A stretch of DNA of 37,089 nt from the NCBI GenBank assembly GCA_947475465.1, contig CANJLK010000033.1, positions 1 to 37,089 of the forward strand, read 5' to 3'. The DNA comes from Caulobacteraceae bacterium. GTDB taxonomy: Bacteria > Pseudomonadota > Alphaproteobacteria > Caulobacterales > Caulobacteraceae. The notes under the pieces are model-generated. The model did no database searches, was not told where the DNA came from, and worked only from the letters and a program-made list of their open reading frames with translations. The translations under genes and the position numbers were made by a program. Positions 7,779-15,864 of this stretch are shown one piece after another (the first letter of the stretch is position 1; every line of letters begins with the position of its first letter).

Positions 7779-8312
7779 GTGACCGATCCCGCCGCCCCGC
7801 CCCTGCGCCCCGCCCTCTTCCTCGACCGCGATGGGGTGCTGAACGAGGACCACGGCTACGTCCACCGCTGGGAGGACTTCCGCTGGATTCCGGGCGCCCG
7901 CGAGACGGTCGTGGCCTTCAACCGCGCGGGCTGGCTGGTGATCGTGGTGACCAATCAGTCCGGCGTCGGGCGCGGCTACTACACCGAGGCCGACGTCCAC
8001 ACCCTGCACGCCCGAATGGCCGAGGACCTGGCGGCCATGGGCGGCGGCGTCGACGCCTTCTACCACGCGCCCCAGCACCCCGACGCCCCGCTGGAGGCCT
8101 ACCGCCACCCCGACCCGCCGGACCGCAAGCCCAACCCCGGCATGATCCTGCGCGCGCTCGCCGAATGGCCCATCGACCGAGGCCGGTCCCTGTTGATCGG
8201 CGACAAGCCCTCCGATCTGGAGGCGGCGCTGCGGGCCGGGATCAGGGGCGTGCTGTTCGAGGGCGGCAACCTGCAGCAGTTCCTGGCCGACGAAGCGTTG
8301 TTGCCCGCCTAG
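7779..8312 (+). CDS. HAD-family phosphatase, GmhB-like (heptose/histidinol-phosphate phosphatase type)
   Basis: A 177-residue HAD phosphatase of the D-glycero-manno-heptose-1,7-bisphosphate 7-phosphatase (GmhB) type. The nucleophile motif is FLDRDGVLNED with Asp16 and Asp18. Motif II is VVTNQSGVGRG, motif III includes RKPNPGM (Lys117) and motif IV is IGDKPSDLEAA. The insert that binds structural zinc in E. coli GmhB (Cys92, His94, Cys107, Cys109) reads APQHP at residues 97-101 and PPDRKP at 113-118, so all four ligands are replaced by Ala, Gln, Pro and Asp. The fold may be held without metal or the substrate may differ. The GTG start sits 6 bases after a TATAAT box with no ribosome binding site, suggesting a leaderless mRNA. 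No other LPS heptose genes are adjacent. Confidence 0.88.
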   Translation: MTDPAAPPLRPALFLDRDGVLNEDHGYVHRWEDFRWIPGARETVVAFNRAGWLVIVVTNQSGVGRGYYTEADVHTLHARMAEDLAAMGGGVDAFYHAPQHPDAPLEAYRHPDPPDRKPNPGMILRALAEWPIDRGRSLLIGDKPSDLEAALRAGIRGVLFEGGNLQQFLADEALLPA

Positions 8313-8490
8313 ACTCCTCGCCCCCACGCGGAGCGTAGAGGGGAGAGGGACGTTAGCTTAGAACATAATAGGAACATCAACAATCGCCAAGCCCGGCTCC
8401 CCCTGGGTCAGACTCGACCCGGCCCTCGCGGTGGATTCTAATCGCGTCGGGTCGGCGCCTGGGCAGGGGCCGCGAAGGGGAGACTCTCAA

Positions 8491-8871
8491 ATGTTCACGC
8501 ACGTCATGGTCGGCACGAGCGATCTGGATCGGGCCAAGAAGTTCTACGACGCCACCCTGGGCGCGCTGGGCCATCCGGAAGGGGTCGTCGACCGACACCG
8601 GATCTTCTGGCGCACGCCGGGCGGCAACTTCGCGGCCTCCCTGCCGATCAATGGCGAGCCGGCCACCTACGCCAATGGCGGCACCGTCGGCTTCGCCTGC
8701 GCCTCGCCCGAGCAGGGCGACGCCTGGCACGCCGCGGGCCTGGCCAACGGCGGGACCACCTGCGAGGACCCGCCCGGCATCCGCGAGAACCCCCGCGGCA
8801 AAATCTATCTCGCCTATCTGCGCGACCCGGACGGCAACAAGCTCTGCGTCCTGCACCGGCCCGTCGACTAG
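8491..8871 (+). CDS. VOC family protein (glyoxalase/bleomycin-resistance fold)
   Basis: A 126-residue vicinal-oxygen-chelate protein. It begins MFTHVMVGTSDLDRAKKFYD, with a family-typical His near the N-terminus and the S/D-L-x-x-A-x-x-F-Y-D helix, and ends with AYLRDPDGNKLCVLH, where the DPDGN turn is the C-terminal signature. The middle has RIFWRTPGGNFAASLPI. It has the size of single-module members that dimerise to form the metal site. Metal ligands cannot be fixed with certainty, and the substrate is unknown. The ATG at 8491 follows GGGGAG at about 10 bases. It converges on the DNA ligase gene with a gap of 7 bases. The 8313-8490 stretch before it holds a weak GC-rich hairpin and no gene I can support. 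Confidence 0.85.
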   Translation: MFTHVMVGTSDLDRAKKFYDATLGALGHPEGVVDRHRIFWRTPGGNFAASLPINGEPATYANGGTVGFACASPEQGDAWHAAGLANGGTTCEDPPGIRENPRGKIYLAYLRDPDGNKLCVLHRPVD

Positions 8872-8878
8872 CGGGGAT

Positions 8879-10507
8879 CTAGCGGGCCTCCATCCGCGCC
8901 AGCATCCGCTCGAGCGTCGCCAGTTCGTCGGCCTCGCCCGGCGGCTTGTCCCAGCGGATACGGCTGATCCTCGGGAAACGCATGGCGACCCCGGACTTGT
9001 GCCGCGTCGAGCGTTGCAGGCCTTCGAAAGCGACCTCGAAGACCAGGCCGGCGTGCGGCTCGGCGCGGACCGAGCGAACGGGACCGAACCGCTCGACGGT
9101 GTTGTCCCGCACGTGCTTGTCGATCTGCTTCAGCTCCTCGTCGGTGAAGCCGAAATAGGCCTTGCCGACCGGGGTCAGCACCCGCTTGCCGGTCTCGGCG
9201 TCGTCAGTCCAGACGCCGAAGGTGTAGTCGGAATAGAAGCTCGAGCGCTTGCCGTGGCCGCGCTGGGCGTACATCAGCACCGCGTCGATCAGCAGCGGGT
9301 CGCGCTTCCACTTGAACCACGGCCCCTTCGGCCGCCCGGCCTCGTAGATCGAGTCCCAGCGCTTCAGCATCAGGCCTTCGGCGACCTGCGGATCGCCGGC
9401 CGGCGGATCGGCGCGCAAGGCCGCCAGTTCGGCCCAGGTCGCAAAGGGCTGCATCGGCGACAGGTCGATGCGCGGACTGCCCTCCCGGGCGATGAAGGCC
9501 TCGAGCCGCTTGCGGCGCTCGGCGAAGGGCAGGACCCGCGTGTCGTCCGGCCCCTCGGCCAGGAGGTCGTAGGCCCGGATGGCGGCGGGGAAGGCGGCCA
9601 GGGCCTTGGCGTCGACGGTCTTGCGGTTCAGCCGCTGCTGCAGGTCGGCGAAGCTGGCGACCTTGCCGTCGCGCATGACCAGCAGCTCGCCGTCGATCAC
9701 GCCCTGCGCCTGCAGGGCGTCGACGATATCGGGGAAGGTCCTGGAGATGTCGTCGCCGGTGCGGGTGTACAGCCGGCGCACGCCGGCCTCATTCACCGCC
9801 TGGACGCGGATGCCGTCCCACTTCCACTCCGCGGCGTAGTCAGCCGGATCTAGCCGGGCGAAATCCGCCGCCTCGTCGATCGCCTGGGCCAGCATGGCCG
9901 GGCGGAAACGGCCGGGGTTTTCCGACGACGGCTTGTCGGCGCGGCCCTCCAGCCAGGCGAACAGGTCCTCGTAGGGCGCATGCAGGGCGTGCCAGAGTTC
10001 CTCCACCTCGGCCACAGGCACGGGCTCGGCCCCGACGTCCGCCACCGCGCGCTTGGCGAGCCTGGCGGTCAGCCCCACCCGCAGGCCGCCGGTCATCAGC
10101 TTCAGCAGGGCCCAGCGGCCGGTCGGCTGAAGGGCGTCGAGCCACCCCTCGATCAGCCGCTGCACCTCGGGCCTTGTGGCGCCGCGCAGGGCGTCGACCA
10201 CTTCCGACAGGTCCGGTTCGCGATTGGCGCCGGGCCGCGCCGGCCAGACCAGGGCCACGGTCTCGGCCAGGTCGCCGACATAGTCGTAGGACCACCGGAA
10301 AAGCTGCGGATCCATCCGCTCTTCCACGGCCTTTCGGATGAAGGCCGGCTTGGCCGCGTCGAAGGAAATATCCCCCGTCAGCGCCGCCAGCGCCCAGCCG
10401 CGGTCCGGGTCCGGCGTCTCGCGCAGATAGTCCCGCACAAGGGTCAGCTTGGCGTTGCGCGACCCGGTCAGCGACAGCCGGTCGAGGAGTTCGGCGAAGG
10501 CTTTCAC
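8879..10507 (-). CDS. ATP-dependent DNA ligase (ligase-associated DNA damage response type)
   Basis: A 542-residue ATP-dependent DNA ligase, which seals nicks through a lysyl-AMP intermediate. An alpha-helical N-terminal DNA-binding domain (residues 1-200) is followed by the adenylation domain with motif I EWKWDGIR (Lys229). Later motifs are DGELLV, SFADLQQRLNR, AEGLMLKRWDS and WFKWKRDPLLIDAVL, then an OB-fold ending in AMRFPRISRIRWDK. This layout is the bacterial ligase annotated as cisplatin-damage-response or ligase-associated DNA damage response ligase. It is distinct from the NHEJ ligase LigD, since no polymerase or phosphoesterase domain is present. GTG 10507 is preceded by GGAGG at 7 bases. 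The MBL exonuclease gene lies upstream on the same strand. The usual helicase and PdeM partners are not adjacent. Confidence 0.93.
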   Translation of the reverse strand: MKAFAELLDRLSLTGSRNAKLTLVRDYLRETPDPDRGWALAALTGDISFDAAKPAFIRKAVEERMDPQLFRWSYDYVGDLAETVALVWPARPGANREPDLSEVVDALRGATRPEVQRLIEGWLDALQPTGRWALLKLMTGGLRVGLTARLAKRAVADVGAEPVPVAEVEELWHALHAPYEDLFAWLEGRADKPSSENPGRFRPAMLAQAIDEAADFARLDPADYAAEWKWDGIRVQAVNEAGVRRLYTRTGDDISRTFPDIVDALQAQGVIDGELLVMRDGKVASFADLQQRLNRKTVDAKALAAFPAAIRAYDLLAEGPDDTRVLPFAERRKRLEAFIAREGSPRIDLSPMQPFATWAELAALRADPPAGDPQVAEGLMLKRWDSIYEAGRPKGPWFKWKRDPLLIDAVLMYAQRGHGKRSSFYSDYTFGVWTDDAETGKRVLTPVGKAYFGFTDEELKQIDKHVRDNTVERFGPVRSVRAEPHAGLVFEVAFEGLQRSTRHKSGVAMRFPRISRIRWDKPPGEADELATLERMLARMEAR

Positions 10508-10531
10508 CTGAAGCCCTCCCACTTCTTCGTC

Positions 10532-10626
10532 ATGGCCGGGCCTGAACCGGCCATCCAGACACGCCGACATCTCCGGAAAATCACCTGTGTTCGGCGCTTC
10601 CGGATCCCCGGGACAAGCCCGGGGAT
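10532..10626. repeat. Two intergenic palindromes between exonuclease and ligase genes
   Basis: The first element pairs ATGGCCGG (10532-10539) with CCGGCCAT (10547-10554). The second pairs ATCCCCGGG (10604-10612) with CCCGGGGAT (10618-10626) around ACAAG. The second shares GGATCCCCGGGACAAGCCC with the element at 15971-15989, so it is a dispersed family. Both would form hairpins in the exonuclease-ligase transcript. Confidence 0.7.
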
Positions 10627-10651
10627 GACGTGATCGTGGGGCGGTGGCGAC

Positions 10652-11662
10652 CTAGTCATCCCCCTCCTCCTCATACCCCACCAGGTCCAGCGCCCGGGCC
10701 GGCACGCCGTGCAGGTCCGCCCAGCGCGCCAGGGCTTCCTCGCGGCCGTGGGTGATCCACAGTTCACCGGGGCGCAGTTCGTCAATGGTGGCGGTGAGCT
10801 CGTCCCAGTCGGCGTGGTCTGAGATCACCAGGGGCAGTTCGACGCCGCGCTGGCGGGCGCGGGCGCGGACCTGCATCCAGCCTGAAGCGAAGGCCGTGAC
10901 CGGGTCGGGGAACCGCCGGCTCCAGCGGTCCTGGGTCGCGGAGGGCGGGGCGATGACGATCTGGCCTTCGAAGTCCCCCTTCTTGCCCGTCGTCGCCGGC
11001 GCCAGCGGGCCAAGGTCGATCCCGTGCCGACCGTAGAGCGCGTTCAGCCGCTCCAGGGCTCCATGGACATAGATGGTCTGGTCCGAGCCAGCCTCACGCA
11101 GCAGGCGGATGATCCGCTGCGCCTTGCCCAGCGCATAGGCCCCGACCAGGTGGCAACGCTGCGGGAACTGCGCCACCGAGCGCAACAGGCGGGCGATCTC
11201 GTCGCGGTCGGCGGGGTGGCGGAACACCGGCAGGCCGAAGGTGGCCTCAGAGATGAAGACGTCGCAGGGGACAGGCTCGAAGGCCGGGCAGGTCGGGTCG
11301 CGCCTTCGCTTGTAGTCGCCCGAGACCACCATGGTCAGGCCCTTCCAGCGCACCACCGCCTGGGCCGAACCCAGCACGTGGCCGGCCGGGACCAGGGTCA
11401 CGTCGACATCGTCGCGGGCCACGACCTCGCCGTAGGCCGCGGCCTGGGTGGAGGCGGCGAAGTCCAGGCCGTAGCGCTCGGCCATGATGTCCAGGGTCTG
11501 GGGCGTGGCCAGCACCGCGCCGTGGCCGGCCCGGGCGTGGTCGGCGTGGCCGTGGGTGATCACCGCGCGCGCCACCGGCCGCACCGGGTCGACGTAGAAG
11601 TCGCCGGGCGCACAGTAGAGGCCCTCGGGCCTTGGGCAGAGCAGGTCCTGCGGTCGGATCAT
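10652..11662 (-). CDS. Ligase-associated DNA damage response exonuclease (metallo-beta-lactamase/beta-CASP type)
   Basis: A 336-residue metallo-beta-lactamase-fold nuclease related to mRNA 3'-end processing factors and SNM1-type DNA exonucleases. The metal-binding motif THGHADHARAG has H37, H39, D41 and H42. Further motifs are VPAGHVLGSAQ, VVSGDYKRR with the bridging Asp, SEATFG, and a late LVISDHADWDEL with a beta-CASP-like Asp-His pair. It is the exonuclease found with the ATP-dependent ligase in the ligase-associated DNA damage response set, and it lies just upstream of that ligase here, across a 144-base gap holding two palindromes. Its probable role is trimming damaged DNA ends before sealing. 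ATG 11662 gives the family's usual start. A thioesterase gene diverges from it 102 bases away. Confidence 0.92.
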   Translation of the reverse strand: MIRPQDLLCPRPEGLYCAPGDFYVDPVRPVARAVITHGHADHARAGHGAVLATPQTLDIMAERYGLDFAASTQAAAYGEVVARDDVDVTLVPAGHVLGSAQAVVRWKGLTMVVSGDYKRRRDPTCPAFEPVPCDVFISEATFGLPVFRHPADRDEIARLLRSVAQFPQRCHLVGAYALGKAQRIIRLLREAGSDQTIYVHGALERLNALYGRHGIDLGPLAPATTGKKGDFEGQIVIAPPSATQDRWSRRFPDPVTAFASGWMQVRARARQRGVELPLVISDHADWDELTATIDELRPGELWITHGREEALARWADLHGVPARALDLVGYEEEGDD

Positions 11663-11764
11663 GGGTTCGCATCTAGGGGGCCGGGCTGGTGCTACAACCT
11701 AGGCCACCCAAAGGGGTTGCCGAAGCGATTGACGGCGGGCCGGGTTCTCCCTACCCCCGAGGCC

Positions 11765-12205
11765 ATGGACGACGAGCTCAAGACGCGACTGATCGACCGG
11801 CTGGACATCGACACCGGCCATTCCGCCGCGCTCGGCCTGCGGGTGGTGTTCGTCGAGGAAGGCGCCGCCTCCATGGCGGCCCCCTGGCGCCCCGAGCTGG
11901 TCGGCGACCCGGACACCGACGTGATCGCCGGCGGGGTGGTCACCAGCCTGCTCGACCACTGCTCCGGCCTGGCGGTGACGACGCTGCCCACCGGCTACCC
12001 CTGCGCCACCCTCGATCTGCGCATCGACTACATGCGCCCGGCCGCGCCCCGCGCCACGGTGACGGCCGAGGCCCGCTGCTACAAGCTCACCCGTTCCATC
12101 GCCTTCGTCCGCGCCGAGGCCTGGGACCTGGACCGTAACGACCTGATCGCCACCGCCCAGTCAGCTTTCTCCCTGAACCCGCCGACCAAGGCCCGCCCGC
12201 AGTGA
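11765..12205 (+). CDS. PaaI-type hotdog thioesterase-like protein 1 (HGG changed to AGG)
   Basis: A 146-residue hotdog-fold protein of the PaaI acyl-CoA thioesterase group. The central-helix motif, normally His-Gly-Gly followed seven residues after the second Gly by an acidic residue, reads IAGGVVTSLLDHCSG. His is replaced by Ala55, while Asp64 is kept. The strand TLDLRIDYMRPA and FVRAEAWD match the family core. The ATG at 11765 is in a GC-rich context without a strong Shine-Dalgarno sequence. Its stop TGA (12203-12205) overlaps the GTG start of a second hotdog gene, so the two are translationally coupled and may form a mixed dimer. The substrate is unknown; it could also be a non-catalytic partner. 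Confidence 0.86.
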   Translation: MDDELKTRLIDRLDIDTGHSAALGLRVVFVEEGAASMAAPWRPELVGDPDTDVIAGGVVTSLLDHCSGLAVTTLPTGYPCATLDLRIDYMRPAAPRATVTAEARCYKLTRSIAFVRAEAWDLDRNDLIATAQSAFSLNPPTKARPQ

Positions 12206-12633
12206 GCGAAGCCACCCCGAAAACCCCTGCCGAGCGGCTGGATGCCTTCCTGGCCCGGGCGCCCTACGCGGCCTTCATCGGCATGCGCGCCGAGATGGCC
12301 GGCGACGAGATGACCGCCACCCTGCCGTTCGGACCCCACCTGTTCGGCAACGCCAAGCTTCTGGCCCTGCATGGCGGGCTGATCGGCGGCTTCATGGAGA
12401 TGACGGCGCTGGCCCAGCTTTCAGCCAGCGAGACCTCGGCTCGCAGGCCCAAGACCATCGACGTGACCATCGAATACCTGCGTCCCGGTCGCGCCCAGGC
12501 GACCTACGCCCGCGCCGACCTGCGCAAGGTCGGCAGCCGCATCGCCAACGTCCACGTCGAAGCCTGGCAGGACAATCGCGCCCATCCGATCGCCGCCCTG
12601 CGCGGCCACTTCCTGCTCACCGGCGAGGGCTGA
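12202..12633 (+). CDS. PaaI-type hotdog thioesterase-like protein 2 (HGG kept)
   Basis: A 143-residue hotdog-fold protein, paralogous in fold to the gene before it. The motif reads LALHGGLIGGFMEMTAL: His57-Gly-Gly is intact, and the acidic position is Glu66 where many PaaI proteins have Asp. The core strand TIDVTIEYLRPGR and the late VHVEAWQDN are typical. GTG 12202 overlaps the upstream stop as GTGA, which implies coupled synthesis of the two proteins in a fixed ratio. Together the pair splits the conserved residues: one has the Asp without the His, the other the His with Glu. The likely role is acyl-CoA thioester hydrolysis, but no neighbouring catabolic gene points to a substrate. Confidence 0.87.
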   Translation: MSEATPKTPAERLDAFLARAPYAAFIGMRAEMAGDEMTATLPFGPHLFGNAKLLALHGGLIGGFMEMTALAQLSASETSARRPKTIDVTIEYLRPGRAQATYARADLRKVGSRIANVHVEAWQDNRAHPIAALRGHFLLTGEG

Positions 12634-12735
12634 GCCACCGCGCGCCGGAACCCTTTGCCGGCAGTCAAGCTTAGGGACTGCAGGCGGCATGGCCGCGCGG
12701 CCCGGGATTTCCCGCGCCCAAGCGGAGAACCCACC

Positions 12736-12987
12736 ATGGCTCACGGCATCATCGCCTGGCTGATCATCGGCGCCATCGCCGGCTGGCTCGCGGCGACCTT
12801 CGTCAGGGGCGGCGGCCTGGGCCTGATCGGCGACATCATCGTTGGCATCATCGGCGCCTTCATCGGCGGCTGGCTGGCCGGCGTGCTGCACATCCACGTC
12901 GGCAGCGGCTGGGTCTCCACCATCCTCACCGCCGCGGCCGGCGCGGTCGTCCTGCTGGTGATCCTGCGGGCCGTTCGACGAGCCTAG
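12736..12987 (+). CDS. GlsB/YeaQ/YmgE-family stress-response membrane protein
   Basis: An 83-residue hydrophobic protein of the transglycosylase-associated / GlsB-YeaQ-YmgE family. Three membrane segments are visible: IIAWLIIGAIAGWLAATFV, LIGDIIVGIIGAFIGGWLAG and ILTAAAGAVVLLVILRAV. The Gly-rich motif GLIGDIIVGIIGAFIGGW is the family signature. Members sit in the inner membrane and are often induced by stress, but their molecular role is not known. ATG 12736 follows GGAG by 8 bases. The 100-base leader contains GGAACC at 12647-12652, which resembles an ECF sigma -35, but the matching downstream element is poor. The gene probably has its own transcript, because it is 102 bases from the preceding stop. 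Confidence 0.9.
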   Translation: MAHGIIAWLIIGAIAGWLAATFVRGGGLGLIGDIIVGIIGAFIGGWLAGVLHIHVGSGWVSTILTAAAGAVVLLVILRAVRRA

Positions 12988-13076
12988 CCGCGCCAGATGC
13001 AGTCCGGGGTCGTCGCCTTAGGGCTTGAGGGCTTTTCTCACCCGGTCGGTTTGCCCCACACTGATCGGGAAGGGCG

Positions 13077-14051
13077 CTAGCGCCGCGCCGCCTGGTCCTT
13101 CCTGACCTGGGCCATCATGGCCTGGGCCTTGGCGAGGTCGCCGGCGTCGCCCTTGTTCTTCGCCTCGATCAGCAGCTCGGTGGCCTCCATTTCGCGCACG
13201 GGCAGGAGGTGCGAATTGTCGGCGTGCTTGAAGGGGCCGCTCTGGGTCTTGGCCAGGTTGGCCCGCTGCCGCGCGGCCTCCGGCGAATTGCCGACCCCAT
13301 AGCTGAAGATGAACTTCGCGATCCTGGCCTTCAGCGCCGGGTCGAGGTCCTTGCGCCAGATGATCGGATCTTCCGGAATGGTCGGCGACTTCCAGATCAC
13401 CTCGACCGTGGCCAGCGTCCTGCGCCCCAGCGGCGTGTTGGCCATGGCCAGGCGCTCCATGGACGCGGTGTTGTTGGTGGACGCCGCGAGCACGCCGTTG
13501 CCCACGGCGAAGAGGTTGGTCTCGTGGTTGGCCGACCGCACCGTCTTGAAGCACTTCGCCGGATCGAGGCCGCGCGGGGCGAAGAGGTAGGTCATGGGCG
13601 CGAGCGTGCCGGACGTCGACTTCGGGTCGCCGATTCCGAAGTCCAGGGTCCTGTCGCATTTGAGGATGCGGGCGAGCGTGATGCCCGAGCCCTTCCTGAC
13701 GATGATCACCGACTGGTAGCCGTCCGGCCCGTCCGGCTTGGTGGTCCTGGCGAAGACCTCACCGCCCGAACGGCGCACCGCCTCCAGGCCTGAGAGGTTG
13801 GTGAACCAGCCCAGGTCGGTCTGCTTGAACCGCATGGCCTCGACCATGGCCGAGTAGTTGGTCCCGAAGAACGGCTTCACCTTCAGGCCGGTGGCCCTGG
13901 CCATGTCATCGAGGAAGGGCTGCCAGGCCTGGGCCAGGGTCTCGGCCCGTTCCGTGGAGACGATGGAGAAGGTGAGCGTCTGCGGCTCGGCCGCGCGCGC
14001 CGGCGCCGCGAGCGCGAGGAGGGCCGCGACAAGCATCAGGGGACGGATCAT
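13077..14051 (-). CDS. Phosphate/phosphonate ABC transporter substrate-binding protein, PhnD-like
   Basis: A 324-residue periplasmic binding protein of the PhnD family. A signal peptide covers residues 1 to about 20 ([20 protein letters not shown]). The mature protein starts with the first lobe, [19 protein letters not shown], and contains [44 protein letters not shown] and the late NEEDP-like strand [13 protein letters not shown]. The ligand is probably phosphonate or a related oxyanion, but the specificity residues are not certain. The C-terminus is a helical tail rich in Lys, Ala and Gln. No phnC or phnE transporter genes are adjacent, so the protein may serve a distant transporter or act as a sensor. 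A 12-bp palindrome (13073-13084) covers its stop codon. It diverges from lysK. Confidence 0.87.
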   Translation of the reverse strand: MIRPLMLVAALLALAAPARAAEPQTLTFSIVSTERAETLAQAWQPFLDDMARATGLKVKPFFGTNYSAMVEAMRFKQTDLGWFTNLSGLEAVRRSGGEVFARTTKPDGPDGYQSVIIVRKGSGITLARILKCDRTLDFGIGDPKSTSGTLAPMTYLFAPRGLDPAKCFKTVRSANHETNLFAVGNGVLAASTNNTASMERLAMANTPLGRRTLATVEVIWKSPTIPEDPIIWRKDLDPALKARIAKFIFSYGVGNSPEAARQRANLAKTQSGPFKHADNSHLLPVREMEATELLIEAKNKGDAGDLAKAQAMMAQVRKDQAARR

Positions 14052-14111
14052 CCGCCCACCATAGCCTCGATTTATGACAAGGCGGCAAATCTCCTCCGCG
14101 TCCGCGTTCCC

Positions 14112-14129
14112 CTCCCCGCTAGCGGGGAG
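14112..14129. repeat. 18-bp perfect palindrome upstream of lysK
   Basis: CTCCCCGCT at 14112-14120 and AGCGGGGAG at 14121-14129 are exact reverse complements without a spacer. The element lies between the divergent phnD-like and lysK genes, 50 bases before the lysK start. It matches the general look of short GC-rich intergenic palindromes elsewhere in the window, so a dispersed repeat is more likely than a specific operator. Confidence 0.5.
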
Positions 14130-14179
14130 AGCAGAATTGCCCCTTGAGCCCATGGCCCTTGGGCGGTACCGCCAGCGCC

Positions 14180-15859
14180 ATGTTGATTGGACTTCACGCC
14201 CAAGCCCGCGACGCCAAGAGCTGGCCCTTCGAACAGGCGCGCCTGCTGCTGGCCCGGATCACCCGCCTGCGTCTCTCCGACGCCGAGCGCGACCTGGCCG
14301 CGGCCCTGTTCGCCGAGGGCAAGTTCGCCCAGGCCGTGCAGACCCTGCCCGCGCTGGCGAAGCCGGTGATCTTCCAGTGCGGCTATGGCGCGTCGGGCCT
14401 GCCGCACATGGGCACCTTCGGAGAGGCCGCGCGCCCGACCATGGTGCGGACCGCCTTTCGCGCGCTCACCGAGGACGCCATCCCGACCCAGCTGATCGTC
14501 TTCTCCGACGACATGGACGGGTTCCGGAAGATCCCGGACAACGTGCCCAACAAGGAGATGCTGGAGGAAGACCGCGACAAGCCGGTCTCGTCCGTCCGCG
14601 ACCCCTTCGGCGAGTATGAGAGCTTCGGAGCGCACAACAACGCCCGCCTGCGCGCCTTCCTGGACGGCTTCGGGTTCGACTACAGCTTCATGTCGTCCAC
14701 CGAGACCTACAGGTCAGGCGGCCTGGACAAGGTGCTGCTGCTGATCCTGGAGCGCTTCGAGGCGATCCAGGCGATCATGCTGCCGACGCTGGGCGAGGAG
14801 CGGCGGGCCACCTACTCGCCCTTCCTGCCGATCAGCCCGAAGACCGGCCGCGTCCTCCAGGCGCCGACTTTGGAACGCAATGTTGAGAAGGGCACGATCA
14901 CCTTCGCCGACGAGGACGGAACGATCACCGAGGTCCCGGTGACCGGCGGCGCGGTGAAGCTGCAATGGCGCCCCGACTGGGCCGCGCGCTGGACGGCGCT
15001 GGAGGTCGACTTCGAGGCCTCGGGCAAGGACCTGATCGACTCGGTTCGGGTTTCCAACCGTATCGTAAAGGCCCTGGGCGGCGAGCCGCCGGAGGCCTTC
15101 CACTTCGAGCTCTTCATGGACGAGAACAACCAGAAGATCTCCAAGTCCAAGGGCAACGGCCTGACCATGGAGGAGTGGCTGCGCTACGGCACGCCGCAGA
15201 GCCTGGCCTACTACATGTACCAGTCGCCCAAGTCGGCGAAGCGGCTCTATTTCGACGTCATCCCCAAGGCGACGGACGAGTATCTCCAGCAGCTCGACGC
15301 CTTCAACAGGGGCCGGGCCGACAGCAACGCGCCGGGCCTCGACAACCCCGCCTGGCACGTCCACCAGGGCCAGCCGCCGGAACAGGGCTCGCCGGTCAGC
15401 TTCAGCCTGCTGCTGAACCTCGTCAGCGCGGCCGACGCCTCCACCAAGGACATCCTGTGGGGCTTCCTGGAGCGCTATATCCCCGGGGCCACGCCCGCCA
15501 GCCAGCCGCTGCTGGACCAGCTGGCCGGCTATGCGATCAACTACTACGAGGACTTCGTGAAGCCCTCGAAGCGGTTCAGGGCGCCCGATGACCGCGAGCG
15601 AGCGGCCATGCAGGCCCTGGCGGGTAAGCTCAAGGCCCTGCCCGCCGGCGCGGACGCCGAGGCGATCCAAAACGAGGTCTTCGAGGTCGGCAAGGACGCC
15701 GGATTCGAGCCGCTACGGGCCTGGTTCTCCGCCCTATACGAGGTGCTGCTAGGCCAGAGCCAAGGACCGCGGTTCGGCTCCTTCACCGCCATCTTCGGGG
15801 TCGAGCGGACGATCGCCCTGATCGAGCGCGCGCTGGCGGGCGAACTGGTCGGGGCCTGA
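14180..15859 (+). CDS. lysK: Lysine--tRNA ligase, class I
   Basis: A 559-residue class I lysyl-tRNA synthetase, which charges tRNA-Lys. Most bacteria use the unrelated class II enzyme; the class I form is typical of archaea, spirochaetes and alphaproteobacteria. The Rossmann signatures are [11 protein letters not shown] (residues 71-80, HIGH-like, with His76) and KISKS at 319-323 (KMSKS-like). The recognition segment [14 protein letters not shown] and the SFGAHNN stretch fit the class I lysine-binding region. The C-terminal anticodon-binding cage is helical. ATG 14180 was chosen because the usual N-terminal [14 protein letters not shown] block follows directly; the Shine-Dalgarno sequence is weak, and TTG 14144 is an in-frame alternative. 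A repeat pair follows the stop. No class II lysS is in the window. Confidence 0.96.
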   Translation: MLIGLHAQARDAKSWPFEQARLLLARITRLRLSDAERDLAAALFAEGKFAQAVQTLPALAKPVIFQCGYGASGLPHMGTFGEAARPTMVRTAFRALTEDAIPTQLIVFSDDMDGFRKIPDNVPNKEMLEEDRDKPVSSVRDPFGEYESFGAHNNARLRAFLDGFGFDYSFMSSTETYRSGGLDKVLLLILERFEAIQAIMLPTLGEERRATYSPFLPISPKTGRVLQAPTLERNVEKGTITFADEDGTITEVPVTGGAVKLQWRPDWAARWTALEVDFEASGKDLIDSVRVSNRIVKALGGEPPEAFHFELFMDENNQKISKSKGNGLTMEEWLRYGTPQSLAYYMYQSPKSAKRLYFDVIPKATDEYLQQLDAFNRGRADSNAPGLDNPAWHVHQGQPPEQGSPVSFSLLLNLVSAADASTKDILWGFLERYIPGATPASQPLLDQLAGYAINYYEDFVKPSKRFRAPDDRERAAMQALAGKLKALPAGADAEAIQNEVFEVGKDAGFEPLRAWFSALYEVLLGQSQGPRFGSFTAIFGVERTIALIERALAGELVGA

Positions 15860-15864
15860 GTTTG

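Noticed and set aside
8313..8490. Possible small RNA or terminator between the GmhB-like and VOC genes.
   Set aside because: Only a partial GC-rich hairpin near 8315-8350 without a T-run; no tRNA-like or conserved RNA fold could be seen.
12647..12672. GGAACC followed by GCTT, resembling an ECF (EcfG/SigT-type) promoter before the GlsB-like gene.
   Set aside because: The -35-like half fits, but the downstream part lacks the expected CGTT at the right spacing; too weak to list as a promoter.
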